From contig OU744723.1 of assembly GCA_916613615.1 (NCBI GenBank), forward strand, positions 61,512,239 through 61,576,238: DNA of 64,000 nt. The letters run 5' to 3'. This DNA is from Steromphala cineraria. Taxonomy: Eukaryota; Mollusca; Gastropoda; Trochida; Trochidae. Below the pieces are notes generated by a model. That model saw nothing but the letters and a program-made list of their open reading frames with translations. It had not been told where the DNA came from and made no database searches. The position numbers and the translations under genes were made by a program. How positions within the stretch are numbered: position 1 is the first letter of the stretch; each line of letters starts with the position of its first letter. Of this stretch, positions 11,801 to 21,113 are shown piece by piece.

Positions 11801-14800
11801 CATGCGCAACCGGAAGTCCTTCCATGCGCAACCGGAAGTCCTTCCATGCGCAACCGGAAGTTGATTGAATTTCTCCTCTCCTCATGAAATAAAAAGGTTG
11901 AAGATTGATTCTTCTTCGACGCTGGTGGACGATACAAGCACACAAAATGAGTGCAAGTATTTCCAGAACTGATTTTCATGCTTATTGACTCAAAGCTTTT
12001 AAATGATTCTATATTGTTTAATAACTACAAAATGGTTTTGTTACACTAATTTCTGCGATTCTGATTGGACGAGAGCGCTCAAAAACCTGCTGCCATTTCT
12101 CGATGAATGCAGAAAAATTTACAACCATACCATGTGCATTCATTCCTTGTGACTTCACAATCACCTGACGCAATAGTCTGGTTCTGACAGTTGCGAGTTA
12201 CGTTCTGTTGTAAAGACAGATATAACATATCTTATCACTTCCCACCTGCGTTTGCAACAAGTAAATACATTCTTCTCCTTAACACAATCCATACATTCAC
12301 TGGAAAGGCTTAACTACGAGTCCTCAAGCTTGTTCGCTCCGAGCGTCTCGCAAACAGCGGACATTTTGAACGTTGTGTGATATGTTAATAAGGGTTATTC
12401 CGAAAATGGGGATTCCGGTTAAGACGAATTGTGATTGCATGGGTGTCAATGGTTGCGAAAACGTAATGAAATCTTCGGCCGTTTTAGTTCATGGAGTTCT
12501 CAATTTTGATTCAACTTTGTATTGTTTCGTGTAACACACCACCATTTCATGACATTGATGACATATTTTTTGAAAATAATTAGAAAAAACTTTGTTCAAA
12601 TGTTGATTTTGTAATTATAAGGATTGTTTTACATGTTTTGAGCTTCTATCGATGTATAACAGCAACAAATTTTGTATAAAATCGCTACGCTACGCTATTT
12701 TGCGAGCCTTGGCGAGCTACATACACAGTGTTTATTATATAATTAGCTATGAAATATAGGGTTATACAGTGAAAATATTATCCATATTTTGAGAAAAGCA
12801 GTAGAAAGTCATATTTTCACTGCGGTATAATCCTCTTGAAACACGATTATCTCCCTTTGAGGAAATCGAACACACGCCTCGCATCACGGCGTTGTTTAGG
12901 ATTGAAGAAAAACAACTCTTTACAATGTTTTCGGTATGTAAGTGTTAACATTTTGCAGTGACAATGTATCCTTCGATATCGATTAACAACAAGAAGTTCA
13001 TATCTTGTTGTTGTAGTAAATAATTGTTCATTTTATCGCAAAATAAATATACGAAGCAAGAGATCTGTCACACCAACATAGCGCTTCCCTCACTGTATCA
13101 CTGACTTTCCAAAATAGATAAGGAGCCTAATTATAACCAAAAACATGTTGTGGATCATTTAACATTAACACATTATATATTTTTCGAAAAACTATTTCCG
13201 ATTAAATTTCTGTATTATTTCTATCGAACTTTTTTTACCGAGAAAGGATAAATGGAGTTGCTAGACTGTCGTTCATCACAACAGGAAAACTTTGCCTTCC
13301 GATGTCCGACAACTCTGTTTTATGATCTTAAAATTATATAATAAATAGCCTTATTCATTTCTTTCTCATCTCGTGAAGTTAGAAAGAGTCATTTTCACTC
13401 GTGGCTGTGCCACTCGTAAAAATATCACTTTCTTACTCCACTCGATGAGATAGAAATGATATTCGGCAAAAACAATGAAATAGTCTCTATTTATTACACA
13501 CATGTGACAGAGAACACTTCGAGATATTTTTGGTATCTAACATATGTTAGATACTGCGAGCGCCGCCTCTGATTGGTCAATCTATGGTGATGACCCAAGT
13601 CATGATGACCGAACTACTTTTGTCATTCATAAGTTACAACTAAACGTCATTCATTACTTACATTTAATTAGCCATTAGAATAGACAAACGTACGACCTTT
13701 TTACTACAGACACCACTGAAAGTCATTTAAACATATAATATAAACATTTGTGGTGGTAATTCAATTTTATTTTCGCTAAAAAAACGCAACATATTTCGTC
13801 TGCTCATCGAAACGAATGGTCAAACGTTTCACGAACCATTCAGTACGCAAATACCTTGTGCAGAAGCTCACTGGCCAGAACATTCTTCCAACTGAAATCA
13901 TACAGATATCAGGACATCGTAACGTGCAAAGCATCAACAGTTACAACAAGATTTCCATGAATCGTCAGCACCAACAAAGACCAGTCTGGTACGCTTGTAC
14001 TTCTGTCACACACAGCAACAGCGAGTGCGAGTGACCTCCCTTCCACCGTCAACGTTATGTCGAGTCAATCTCGTTATGTCGAGTCAATCTCGGAACCGCA
14101 GTCACTCGCTTCGGTTCAGTGCACTCCATTTTCTCGACTCCAATATACAGGAGAATCATTTATGTGAACTTAATGCAAAAAGACCTCGTCTCACGGATTA
14201 TGATGACTGTTAAGTATAAGCTGGACTGAATTTGACGGCAAGCGTGCACACTGTTGTGCTCTACTCTGACGGACATTGTCACTCATAAAATTTCAGGTTT
14301 GAGTATTATTAAAGTTGTTAAAATTCAATCTGTGTTATGTATTTCTTGAACTTGAATGTTAACAAAATGTTAATCAATTATCAGTTATCAGCCACTTGAC
14401 CTAAAATCTAAGCGCTAAAGTCACAGACTATTTTCCTGCGGTATTACATCGTTTACAGTTACACATTGTGACGTCACTGACGCAAAATCAAGCTGTATTC
14501 ATACGCGCCTAAACACAATGTGAAGAATATTTCGTTGTTATGTCAATAAATTACGGTCGTTAATTCGTGTGTAATAAATAAAATACCAAACTCATTCCCT
14601 ATGGATACCGTATTTATTACAACTGGTTTGGTATTCACTATTTATTCCTAATGCAGGATATTTACGATCCCAAAACACACTCTGATCATAACCTCTATAC
14701 ATCCCATACATACTTAATAATAGAATTGATGATAACTTCTTCATCATACAATGTCATTTTAAATTATATTCGAAAAAAATGCTTGATAATAGCATTTTGA

Positions 14801-17800
14801 TAGCTGACATTGTTTGAAAAGATGAGGGCATTGATACATGCAAATGAACACTGTAATGACAGCGACAGTGAATTGATAAAATATAATTCCTCCTTATAAA
14901 TGCCTTTAAAGACCGTTTAAGTTTTTTAGTCACAACCTAAAAGTTTTAAAATAACTATAAAATACGATGTTTTTCTAATCAAAAACATTTAAACTTGTCT
15001 TGACGGATTCAAACACACGTTCTATCAGCGCCAAGTTAAAAAGAGGGCGAGTCTATCTTATTTAGGGGCAAGAGTTGCTGCCCTTCGGCTATGTTGCAAT
15101 GGCAGCTCGTGTTGAAACAAACGGAGAGCTAAACTAGAAGATATGTTGTGCAGCCTCTTATCCAAACTGAACAAGCCTAAAGTCTAGAACACTGAAGAAA
15201 GGCAAATGAAGCGTTAAGACATGAATCTTGAACTGCTTTTGGTACCTGTGAGTAAAATTGTTTGGTCTGTTCATTCAACTCACGATGGCAGTGCTTTTGC
15301 ACTGCTACGTCTTACATATGGCTAAAGAACCATACAGTTTGGATGTTTTTTTTTTCAAATTAATGTCTATGCATAGTATCATTTATATGTTCATGTCTCT
15401 CCCCATTACCAAAGGCGTTCAAAATATTTATGCTTGTGACATCATCGGAATTTTCAAAAGACATTCCAACCTTGACCTTTGAAATTTGCATCTCTATCCG
15501 TATCTGCATCTCTATTTGAGTAAGTAATTTTGACTTTAAAGGATTTGGTGACTACTCCATTCTTATTCTAGATGTGGGCAGTTAAAACAAATGAGAATTC
15601 CCATTGTTATAAACATTTAAATAGTGTACTACTATAGTGTACTCGTAACTATTGCAATGTTCATTGTGAATTTTAGGGAGAAACATTTATTTAATTCATT
15701 GATGAACAAGAACAACGCCGAGTAAACAGATCTTAATCTAGAGCACATGATGTATCATTTCACGGGGATTCATTTTGGAAAATTTGCCATTCAACGTAGG
15801 GAAATCTTTCCGATCAGCCAATCAGAGTTCCATGGAAGAACATTTTCAAGGCCAATTGTTATGAAAATAAAGTTAAATATTGCCATTAACTTGTAGAAAA
15901 ATTCCAGCTGACTATTGAATATTGCCTACCTTTACCCTAGTTAAGAGCAATAAATACTTCTTAAGAAAAATCTGAGACTTGCGACAATTCTTTGAAATTT
16001 TTTAGAATTTCATGCAGTTGAGAGTAATTTTCACTCTTAAATTTTTTTTAAATACGGCCCGAGGGTCCAACTTGTCGGTGCCTCATTCAGTAGCTGTATA
16101 CAGTGTATAGAAATCTACAATTAACTTGTAATCACACTTTGTTGATAAAGTTTCTGATATTTATCTAATCAATTAGCATCGTCACATTGCAGGAGAGCGA
16201 TTAAACAACTTTACAATTTGGGTCTCAACTGATGAAACCAAGCAGGGAGAAATGTGTACCTTCCACAGTGGAGCTGTTGCACAGGAATCAGTCGAAGTGG
16301 TGCCGTGTGACATCATCGTTTTGGGAAGATTTGTGAGGATTACCAAGGAAGAACCTCCACTGACACTTTGTGAAGTTCGGGTCCTTGCGATGGACGGATC
16401 AGGTAAGCTATTTGAATATTAAAGAGTTCGACAGTAAATGTCACAGTGTTTGCACAAAAACGTATATCTATATTTATTTGACCTCAATGGAAGCACATGT
16501 CAAATGTACCTATGTGTGTATTGTTTTCTTCACTATAATTGCAAATCAAAAGTTAGATAGCAGGCCCTACGATGCCCCAAACTGGACGTTTTATATTATA
16601 TTATCTCTCATAGGCAATGATTGACATTGAAATGTACCTGGCATCAATAGGTTTATATCATTGTAAATTGTTTTCTACTCACCTGTTGAAAAAAGGAAAA
16701 GTTAAATCCTTCCAATCTCTTTTGAACTGGTTACTGCATGGAATGAACTACCACTTGAACAACTATCACATGTAGCATTCTCCAAGTGTACTTCTGCTTG
16801 CTACAGTCATCTGTTAACTCCAATATCATTGCTACCTTATTTCTGTTGCTCATCATAGCTGGCGATTTACCATTCAAAATAAACTGAACAAAAAGTTATT
16901 GTGACGCTGTTATAAACAAAGTTGTGTTTCGTAGCTCAGAGATCAAGCTTGCCAATGGTGACCTATATTTTAGATTAAATAAAATGCCGCTAATGGCTTA
17001 TTTTTTCAAGCAGCTTAACTCACTGAATGTATAAGGGATAAAACTGAATGTCCTATTCCCATACTGATTTGGCGATAAACTTAGTTGATACACACATAAC
17101 TTCCCTGACTGGAAGTTTTGTATGACATCATTTTGAGATCTCATGAAGACGTTGTTACAGTTGCTGCCCGCATGGTTCAAAAGGATTGGATTCGAATTCC
17201 AATTTCATCCCAAACATTTTCAATTTGTGACACGTCTGGTGATTAAGTGTTGATGCAGTAAAGGGGAAATCTAGATACATCCCTAAAGATGACATGGCCA
17301 CTGAAGTTGAATCAATCTCGCATGCTGGTGATGCTGGCACGTCAAAAACGGTCGCCTTCATTGGCCAGGGGCTAAAATTCGTAACCGTTCTTAAAGTCAA
17401 AGAAAGGTGTGTGATGATTTCCTCCTCAGTGCTGTGACTGATGGTTAATGAAATCATCTTATAGATCCAGTTGTCTTGACCTTTGACCATAACCGGATAT
17501 TGGTTACCAACTGGATTACTCTGTTTTCAGTTTCAGTTTGAGTTAGGCAGCCATGAAGCTTGTGAGCAACGTTGTCTTGTGGATTGCAAGATTGGAGCAT
17601 TCATTTAACTTTCCATTGTTTATATTCTGTTAGACATGGTATGGGAATTTTTAATTTGCATGCTAATATTTAAATAATTTCAGGTTGTACACTTTAAGCA
17701 CCGTTAACAAGTTTTTTGTCATTAATTGAAAGTTGCCTTTGATACCTTGTTGAAGTCCTATAATAAATGTTACAGTTCATGTGTATAAAAAAGTGGTTTT

Positions 17801-20800
17801 ATGACAGAAAAACACAGCCATGCCACTTATTCTTTTGTTGCCAAGTATATGATATGTAGGATACATTGTAAAAACCACAGGAAGGGAAACTATCACAAAA
17901 TCAAACCCCGTTTTCTCTGATTTACCATACCGTTGAACCTGACAAAATGTTATGTGATTTGGCACAATGTTAAAACCAACTGAATCTATATGCTTAGGTA
18001 GCATACTAACCTTGGTGAAATAACAGTTCCAATTAATGGTTGTAAGTGCCTATCAGTTGTCCATGAGCAAATAATACTTGAAATATTCTCTTCAAAAAAA
18101 GAAACGCATGAGTCAAGCTTCTTATTATATATTGCCTTCAGTTAAGGGAATATATATCACATAATTTCAATCGAGAGAAAATGAAATTTCACAAGAATGT
18201 AGACAAAGTTTTGACTAACACATCTACATAAGTTTTTGTTCAGTTCTTGTGTGTTATTAGACCACAATTTGGCGCAGAAGTAATTTTATTCTTTTGCTAT
18301 CATTTCAAACAATTCTTTATTGGCATCTTTCTCGCCCCCCACCCTTCCCGCATTGCGATGGCCGAGCGTTGAAGTGTCTAAAACGTGATGTGACGTTTAG
18401 GTGCACGTCAATACATTTTATTACATTAGTGGATTAGGTCTTGTGTTTGAAGAAGTTTCTTTCGGGATTTTGACCTTAATATTGGAGCATGTTGCCAGCT
18501 GCATGTGGATGAACTCCATCATTTTTAAAAACTGCCCCTGTCATACCAAAATCCTGATGCATTTGACATTAGTGGGTGTTGTTTATGTACAGACGTCATG
18601 CCAACACATTAGGCAGATCTTAAATGCTGGAAATTGTTACTTACTTTAAAACACCTTCACAACCAGATCTGTACGACATTTGAATAATATTACAGGCAAC
18701 ATTTTCATTTTGCCCATTAAAATCAAAACTGAAAACCGCTGTTTTTCAACATTGGCATGTTCTTGTTGAAAATGGCCCTGTAGGAAACTACCGAAATGAC
18801 TTAATGGCGCCATAACTAATATTCAGTTCTCAGGCAACGGTAGATTTTGAACTGAAGATTGGATATGACATTCGCCAATGTCTTTATTTCCGAAATTTTG
18901 ACTTTGCACAATTAAATAATTATTTTCATGCTTAAACAAATAACAAAATTTGAAACAATATTTGCCTTCGCTTGGTTATAAGTTCTACATATATTTACAC
19001 TCTCTAGGTGTGATTATGCTTTACAGATTTTCTTCAATACATTTTTGCAAATCAGTTTTCAAATGCTTCTTTAACACACCAAATGGCTGAAAAGTCCCCT
19101 CGTTTGCACCGAAGCTGTAAATAAACATAAAACAATTACCTTCAGAAAAGAACTATGACAGTTGTATTTTATATTAGTTTTTACACATGTTTTAAAATTT
19201 CACATTTACCAATGCGTTTCCTTTTTTTAAGGGTATATTTCATGCTTGCCATTGTAAAAAGTTGTTCTGTAAAAAGGATATATTCCTTTACGCTTGACAT
19301 CAAAATATTCCTTTTACTTACATTCCTAGTTAAGAAGTGTTCGGGAGAGAACTTGAAGGTTGAAGCAATTCGTAACTCTGAATAAAGAGTGGTAACTCTG
19401 AATAAAGACTCGGCTCAGTTTCACCGGTTTATTTCAGTGAGTTCTTGGGGTTACATGACTTCAGCTGTGTTGACAGTCGGCCACTGCAGCATTTAAAAAT
19501 CGTGCACTACATTCAAAAAGGGAGGTTACTCTAACCAGTACTTTTCTCCGTGAAAGAAATTATGCTATCAACATTATTCGAACTAAAAGGTATTACCTAT
19601 GAAAAAAGATTTTCAGGGCGTTACTCAAACGAATAGAATTGCATACAAGAAGCAAGTAATAAAAGATTCGATGAATTGAATAGGATTGCTGAACAATGAA
19701 ACTGACATGAGTACCAAGACGAAGACTATACAAACGATGACTGAAGTCAGAGATCTGATGTCCATGAGATCATTCGTACTGACACTTTCGTGCATCTTTG
19801 TAAACTAATCTTGGAAATTCATATTTTACTGAAGGGGAACAACCAGATCTGCTGAATACATAATCACCTAAACTGTGTACTGATGTAATCCATTTCTTCT
19901 TATCGTAGATTTGATAAAAGTTTTCTCAAAGCAACTCTTGTGAATGACGAAAATCCAAAATATTAAATGGAGTTACATTTCTACAGAACGTCCTGTCTTT
20001 CACAATCTGTAGAAAACTGTCTTTATATACTGAGCAAACAGGGTTATGAGGCACTCAATTTAACTTTAATTCAAGAACTGTTTTATCGGTTTTACTTTTT
20101 AAACCTGACCAATTCAATTCACAGCTATTATTCTCAACACTTCCTACATTATGTGTGTCATTTGAGAGTTGAGAAAATTGAAAAAGAATAACTATATCAT
20201 ATGGTTGCTGTATTCTTTCATTAATTATGTATTACCTGTATGCAAACCTCTCCTGTCTGGTGGTTTCAGATGGTTTCAATAATTTGTCATCCTTTAGCCT
20301 GTATCTCAAACACCGTCCATACCTACCTGACAAACACATTTGATGTTGATTTTTGGATACTTAAATGTCAATAAAGATTACTTCCAGATATTATTAGAAT
20401 TTAAATGGTACAAACACAAGATTGTTTTATATTGAAACATATTCACTGTTAATAAAGAAGTGGTTAGTTTAGATTTTCTTTGGTCGTTTCTAAATTGAAT
20501 CATAACCTTGCATCTAGGCAGATTATCTGTGATCAATTTAAATTTCTGAATTTAGTTCATTTTTTATAAATAGACAAGCAAGTCTGATTTTTCAGTTATC
20601 TCATCTCCGTCAACCATTACCAAACAACACGTTAATGAGAAGTTTGAATTTACATGCACTCATTTCTTTGTTTGATATAATATTTTCATTTGAAACAATA
20701 ACATATTCCTTCAGGTACTTTTTTCCGACACCTAATGAACAAGATCGTGGAGGGAGATTTCGAGTCTGAGATGTCCATCACTGGACCCTTCTCATGTGCT

Positions 20801-20932
20801 GCGGACTGCCAGAGGTCCCCGAGCTGCCTGGCGTTTGGTTTCAACAAAGGAACGGGCACCTGCAAGCTCTACAGCTCCACAAACACAACTGCAGGAAACA
20901 ACGCTGGGTGGAGCTACTTTATTATAGCTTAA
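2800..20932 (+). CDS. Secreted F5/8 type C (fucolectin-like) plus PAN/apple-like protein, 4 exons
   Basis: The model is join(2800-2848, 3721-3957, 16193-16402, 20715-20932). The four exons sum to 714 nt, which is 237 residues plus stop. All three introns are phase 1 with GT/AG ends (gtaagt, gtgagt and gtaagc donors). Exon 1 encodes a signal peptide. Exons 2 and 3 make one F5/8C domain of the F-type lectin style: DAALYKD start, a GGAVDG motif, NPWWQVDL core, then GERLNNFTIWV and CEVRVLA. Exon 4 encodes a cysteine-rich PAN/apple-like module and the stop. F-type lectins bind fucosylated glycans and serve innate recognition. Here the segment NRAYFGERL lacks the usual Arg-x-Asp of the fucose site, so sugar specificity is uncertain. 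An alternative acceptor for exon 2 at 3690 would keep frame and add ten residues. Intron 2 is 12.2 kb because of a LINE insertion. Confidence 0.82.
3721..3957 (+). CDS. Exon 2: first half of the F5/8C domain
   Basis: The acceptor is tcattctag at 3720 (or ctacag at 3690). The 237-nt exon has phase 1 at both ends. It encodes VAGSLFDAALYKDCNQ through WWQVDLAGTYPVHSVVVRNR, the jelly-roll start of fucolectin-type domains. The donor is gtgagt at 3958. The frame stays open upstream of the acceptor but lacks an ATG there, which supports splicing. Confidence 0.85.
4105..4330 (-). mobile_element. 3' end fragment of a CR1/Rex-like LINE
   Basis: Read on the minus strand, this encodes a short remnant containing KRSFAFPASTAWNELPQHLR, the C-terminal signature of the same LINE group that lies at 51.8-54.7 kb. 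Towards lower coordinates it ends in a gcgctatag...aataatataat tail like the 3' end at 51795. The rest of the element is missing. Confidence 0.6.
4379..6064. repeat. Left copy of a 1,686-bp direct repeat flanking the LINE
   Basis: It is near-identical to 11861-13546 and has the same length. Only about three substitutions were noticed (near 4606, 4829 and 4929). It begins ttgattgaatttc and ends ggtatctaacatatg, exactly where the LINE poly-T tail starts. It contains the foldback at 5858-6013 and has no coding sequence. Confidence 0.95.
5858..6013. repeat. Nested-palindrome foldback element (copy E1, left)
   Basis: It is bounded by aataaatag on the left and ctatttatt on the right. Inside are two stem layers (atttctttctcatc pairing with gatgagatagaaat, and an imperfect AT-rich inner stem) around an apex reading ctcg-tggctgtgcca-ctcg. 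CTCG occurs four times, always in the same orientation, at the layer junctions. The duplicate copy is at 13340-13495. Confidence 0.75.
6080..6085 (-). terminator. Polyadenylation signal AATAAA of the LINE
   Basis: AATAAA on the minus strand lies about 5-10 nt before the terminal A-run of the element, as expected for a poly(A)-primed L1-like retrotransposon. Confidence 0.7.
6239..10030 (-). CDS. L1-like ORF2: AP endonuclease and reverse transcriptase, 1,263 aa
   Basis: The N-terminal APE-type endonuclease (about residues 1-240) shows SSNCQGLN, QDTH (the usual QETH with Asp for Glu), YGPN, GDFNLV, RLDFFL and SDHS. The reverse transcriptase (about 470-780) shows YRPISLLN, DFEKAFDSVEW, RQGDPLSPYIF and the catalytic FADD. 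Near residue 1170 there is a Cys-x2-Cys-x8-His-x4-Cys finger (CTFCKCS to LLFDC), followed by about 80 further residues. This layout and the downstream poly(A) fit the L1/Tx1 clade. The protein nicks target DNA and primes cDNA synthesis there. The frame has no stops over 3.8 kb, so it may be active. The Glu-to-Asp change in the QETH motif is worth checking against relatives. Confidence 0.95.
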   Translation of the reverse strand: MTGKLKFISSNCQGLNNYKKRMDVFENFKKKKGDIYCIQDTHFTRDIEQKIKLEWGSSETRFSSYTSQSRGVAILFRDTFEFDILEEINDKENGNYLVLKMKTNNEIFSLSCIYGPNIDTPEFYENIKNIIKRLDTETNIICGDFNLVQDQQRDTFNYKHINNPNSRQTVHDMMEELNLYDPWREANIDLKRFTWRKPNPLKQARLDFFLTSRSLEKSIKSTNITTSYRSDHSIISLEIEFTKLERGRGFWKFNNSLLHDTKYVSGVKQIIDETVEQYHTRDISGEKQLKINEQLFFETLLCNIRGFSIKYSSTKKREREKEEKEINELLETLEHELDTCLEEDKTEMITKIDDIKTRKLELNKVKTDGIILRSKATCVEKGEKPTKYFLSLEKQKFLNKAITKLSNEGKIVTETNEIIQHVKSYYNNLYTSKEVKDENLEKLFANKDIPKLTKEESESLEGELQYQEVFNALKNMKNEKSPGPSGYTTEFYKFFWKDIHSYLINSLNASLKKGELSVSQKQGLITCIPKKEKSKELIKNYRPISLLNTSYKIASATIAARIKHVLPRIISEDQKGFMKGRYIGECTRLVQDIMEYTDYMNKPGILILIDFEKAFDSVEWKFIDNCLDFFNFGPSLKQWIKTFYSDITSSVLVNGFASDFFKITRGCRQGDPLSPYIFLICAEILAHMLRTNENIKGIQMLDIEYLLTQFADDTTIILDGTENCFKATIDTLNKYASFSGLKMNIDKTKVIWIGSKQYASTTYYNSISMDWTQRPFTLLGIQFHHNVAEMVERNYKDKLKKVDNLMTHWSRRDLTPMGRITVLKSLILPKLNHLFTSIPNPKIDIINKLQQKCFLFIWKGKPDKVKRKLMIQDFEHGGLKAPSILETILSQKISWIRRLYTNNTKLNHLANCFLPNTVLDPIEMGLTYLKENIIPYIRNVFWKDVFNAWATLQGKLTVSDIRSEYLWTNDNIQIAQKPVLFKNFVKANINFINDLLKMDGTFLNFTEFQRIYHLKTNFLEFTGLIHCIKKYIQTTSQNLHNKLDMPFIPNNLIVLYKAKKGCKDFYMYLIKSGLPSDMLSSEKKWETDFESHFQKEEWIIYNYIPFRSTGSYKLRWFQYRIIHRILTTNKSAFLYKLQDSPLCTFCKCSNETIKHLLFDCVHVKSLWHQLLEWIKCKTGIRLKPDIVHLILGYKEKRNDVLNLIFIVTKHFIYTCKCKNRKPHINGLKSVLQDTYDVSKQILYTDCRYEKFISFWSSCHSLFT
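10031..10869 (-). other. Inter-ORF spacer of the LINE (839 bp)
   Basis: No conserved frame is visible. It is long compared with the short spacers of mammalian L1. It could hold an internal ribosome entry or a second promoter for ORF2. It also contains a minus-strand CTGTAAGTATG, which resembles a splice donor. Confidence 0.5.
10870..11595 (-). CDS. L1-like ORF1 protein, 241 aa
   Basis: The N-terminal 90 or so residues form a heptad-rich coiled coil (VRDELKDSIIDVKSEITEL and onward). An RRM-like core follows (PNLLFYGIPEI ... VHRLPKSEYQ ... PTSIIATFV), then the basic C-terminal domain (MKKRRAILSRQANQIREDQK). This is the order seen in L1 ORF1p, an RNA-binding trimer that coats element RNA and acts as a nucleic-acid chaperone. 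The start ATG is in an AAAATGGCG context. No frame breaks are present. Confidence 0.92.
   Translation of the reverse strand: MASTRSSSSMEEIIKASEKRLSELMFKVRDELKDSIIDVKSEITELKTKVESVEHDVAEQGSEITTLRSEMAALKTSYATLERQCILKDLHDRKPNLLFYGIPEIHRENTEEVLKGFFKDKLKFPDYRVNDILFKTVHRLPKSEYQREHRPAAPTSIIATFVKMSDRDEVFDAKKLLKGTGISIQTDIPALMKKRRAILSRQANQIREDQKLWTRVRVVGTEVVLEVKEPHNPSSSWKKYD
11798..11860 (-). promoter_or_regulatory. 22-bp tandem monomers at the LINE 5' end, likely promoter
   Basis: Almost three copies of a 22-bp unit start at 11798, 11820 and 11842. On the plus strand each contains catgcgcaaccggaag. CCGGAAG is an ETS-type site and TGCGCATG (minus) is an NRF1-like half site. Tandem promoter monomers at the 5' end recall mouse L1, but these are much shorter. 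The activity is inferred. Confidence 0.65.
11861..13546. repeat. Right copy of the 1,686-bp direct repeat
   Basis: It matches 4379-6064 from ttgattgaatttc to taacatatg. It continues without a break into ttagatactgcgag, the undisturbed right flank of the insertion site. It is therefore probably the original site, or a target duplication of it. Confidence 0.95.
13340..13495. repeat. Nested-palindrome foldback element (copy E1, right)
   Basis: Second copy of the 5858-6013 foldback, carried in the duplicated flank. It precedes the broken tyrosine recombinase by about 300 bp. Confidence 0.75.
13533..13554. repeat. 22-bp perfect palindrome at the LINE target site
   Basis: gtatctaacat is followed directly by its reverse complement. 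The LINE junction seen at 6064/6065 falls three bases past the centre of this palindrome. Confidence 0.85.
13780..14213 (+). pseudogene. Tyrosine recombinase C-terminal remnant (Crypton / DUF3504-like)
   Basis: The frame after the stop at 13777 encodes KRFTNHSVRKYLVQKL, then IIQISGHRNVQSINSYNKIS. This has the C-terminal catalytic series of tyrosine recombinases: His-x-x-Arg (HSVR), His (SGHRN) and the Tyr nucleophile (INSYNK). The wording matches Crypton and DUF3504-type proteins. The N-terminal domain and first catalytic Arg are absent. After 14034 the tail continues in another frame from about 13995, where SALHFLDSNIQ ... KRPRLTDYDD resembles the usual C-terminal end, so there is a frameshift. 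It lies between two sequences that share the ends of the foldback family (13340-13495 and 14573-14646). Confidence 0.65.
14573..14646. repeat. Short inverted pair with foldback-family ends
   Basis: aataaataaaataccaaac on the left pairs with gtttggtattcactatttatt on the right (2-nt bulge). The ends resemble the outer arms of the 46.4-46.9 kb hairpins, but the inner layers are missing. Confidence 0.55.
14647..16192. other. Rest of intron 2, no recognised gene
   Basis: AT-rich DNA. The short open frame near 15258-15482 shows no family signature. The stretch ends with the acceptor cacattgcag of exon 3. Confidence 0.6.
16193..16402 (+). CDS. Exon 3: second half of the F5/8C domain
   Basis: This 210-nt exon, phase 1 at both ends, runs from the acceptor attgcag to the donor gtaagc at 16403. 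It encodes GERLNNFTIWVSTDET, then a Cys pair (MCTFHSG, VVPCDI) and the closing strands GRFVRITK and LTLCEVRVLAMDGSG. It has no ATG-started frame of its own and makes sense only when joined to exon 2, which ends NRAYF-G. Confidence 0.85.
16403..20714. other. Intron 3, no recognised gene
   Basis: 4.3 kb of AT-rich intron. A minus-strand open frame of 111 codons (17155-17490) has a protein-like composition but matches no family I know and has no supporting splice context. Confidence 0.6.
20715..20932 (+). CDS. Exon 4: PAN/apple-like domain and stop
   Basis: The acceptor is attccttcag. The first two bases complete the split codon as Gly. It encodes FFRHLMNKIVEGDFESEMS, then four cysteines in SCAADCQRSPSCLAFGF and GTCKLY, ending WSYFIIA and TAA. 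The spacing (Ser-x-x-Cys-x3-Cys, Cys-x-AFGF, Cys-x-LY) is that of PAN/apple modules, which bind proteins or sugars. Confidence 0.82.
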
Positions 20933-21107
20933 GATATGGAATGTTTGGACAATAATTTCAGAATCGTGCTTCATCATCATATTTGTTTCCAACTAGCTTC
21001 AATGATACCCCAAGTCCCATGTAAAGCTCATTGTATAGTGAGAAATGAAATGACCCGCTCTAGCAGATAAACAATACAGGGGTCAAGATTTTACTTCGGG
21101 CTCCTAA

Positions 21108-21113
21108 AATAAA
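21108..21113 (+). terminator. Polyadenylation signal of the F5/8C-PAN gene
   Basis: AATAAA lies 176 bp after the stop codon in AT-rich DNA. It is the first canonical hexamer downstream. Confidence 0.5.

Larger units (their letters stand above)
6065..11860 (-). mobile_element. Full-length L1-like LINE, 5.8 kb, both ORFs intact
   Basis: On the minus strand the element runs from 22-bp tandem 5' monomers (11860-11798), through ORF1 (11595-10870), an 839-bp inter-ORF spacer and ORF2 (10030-6239), to a 174-bp 3' UTR with AATAAA and a terminal A-run (6065-6075 as T on the plus strand). Open ORFs and near-identical flanking repeats point to recent insertion. The flanks are a 1,686-bp direct repeat with end points exactly at the element ends, so they behave as a target-site duplication. 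The element sits in intron 2 of the lectin-like gene in antisense orientation. Confidence 0.92.

Noticed and set aside
17155..17490. 111-codon minus-strand frame in intron 3
   Set aside because: Composition is plausible, but no family, splice site or repeat relation could be seen.
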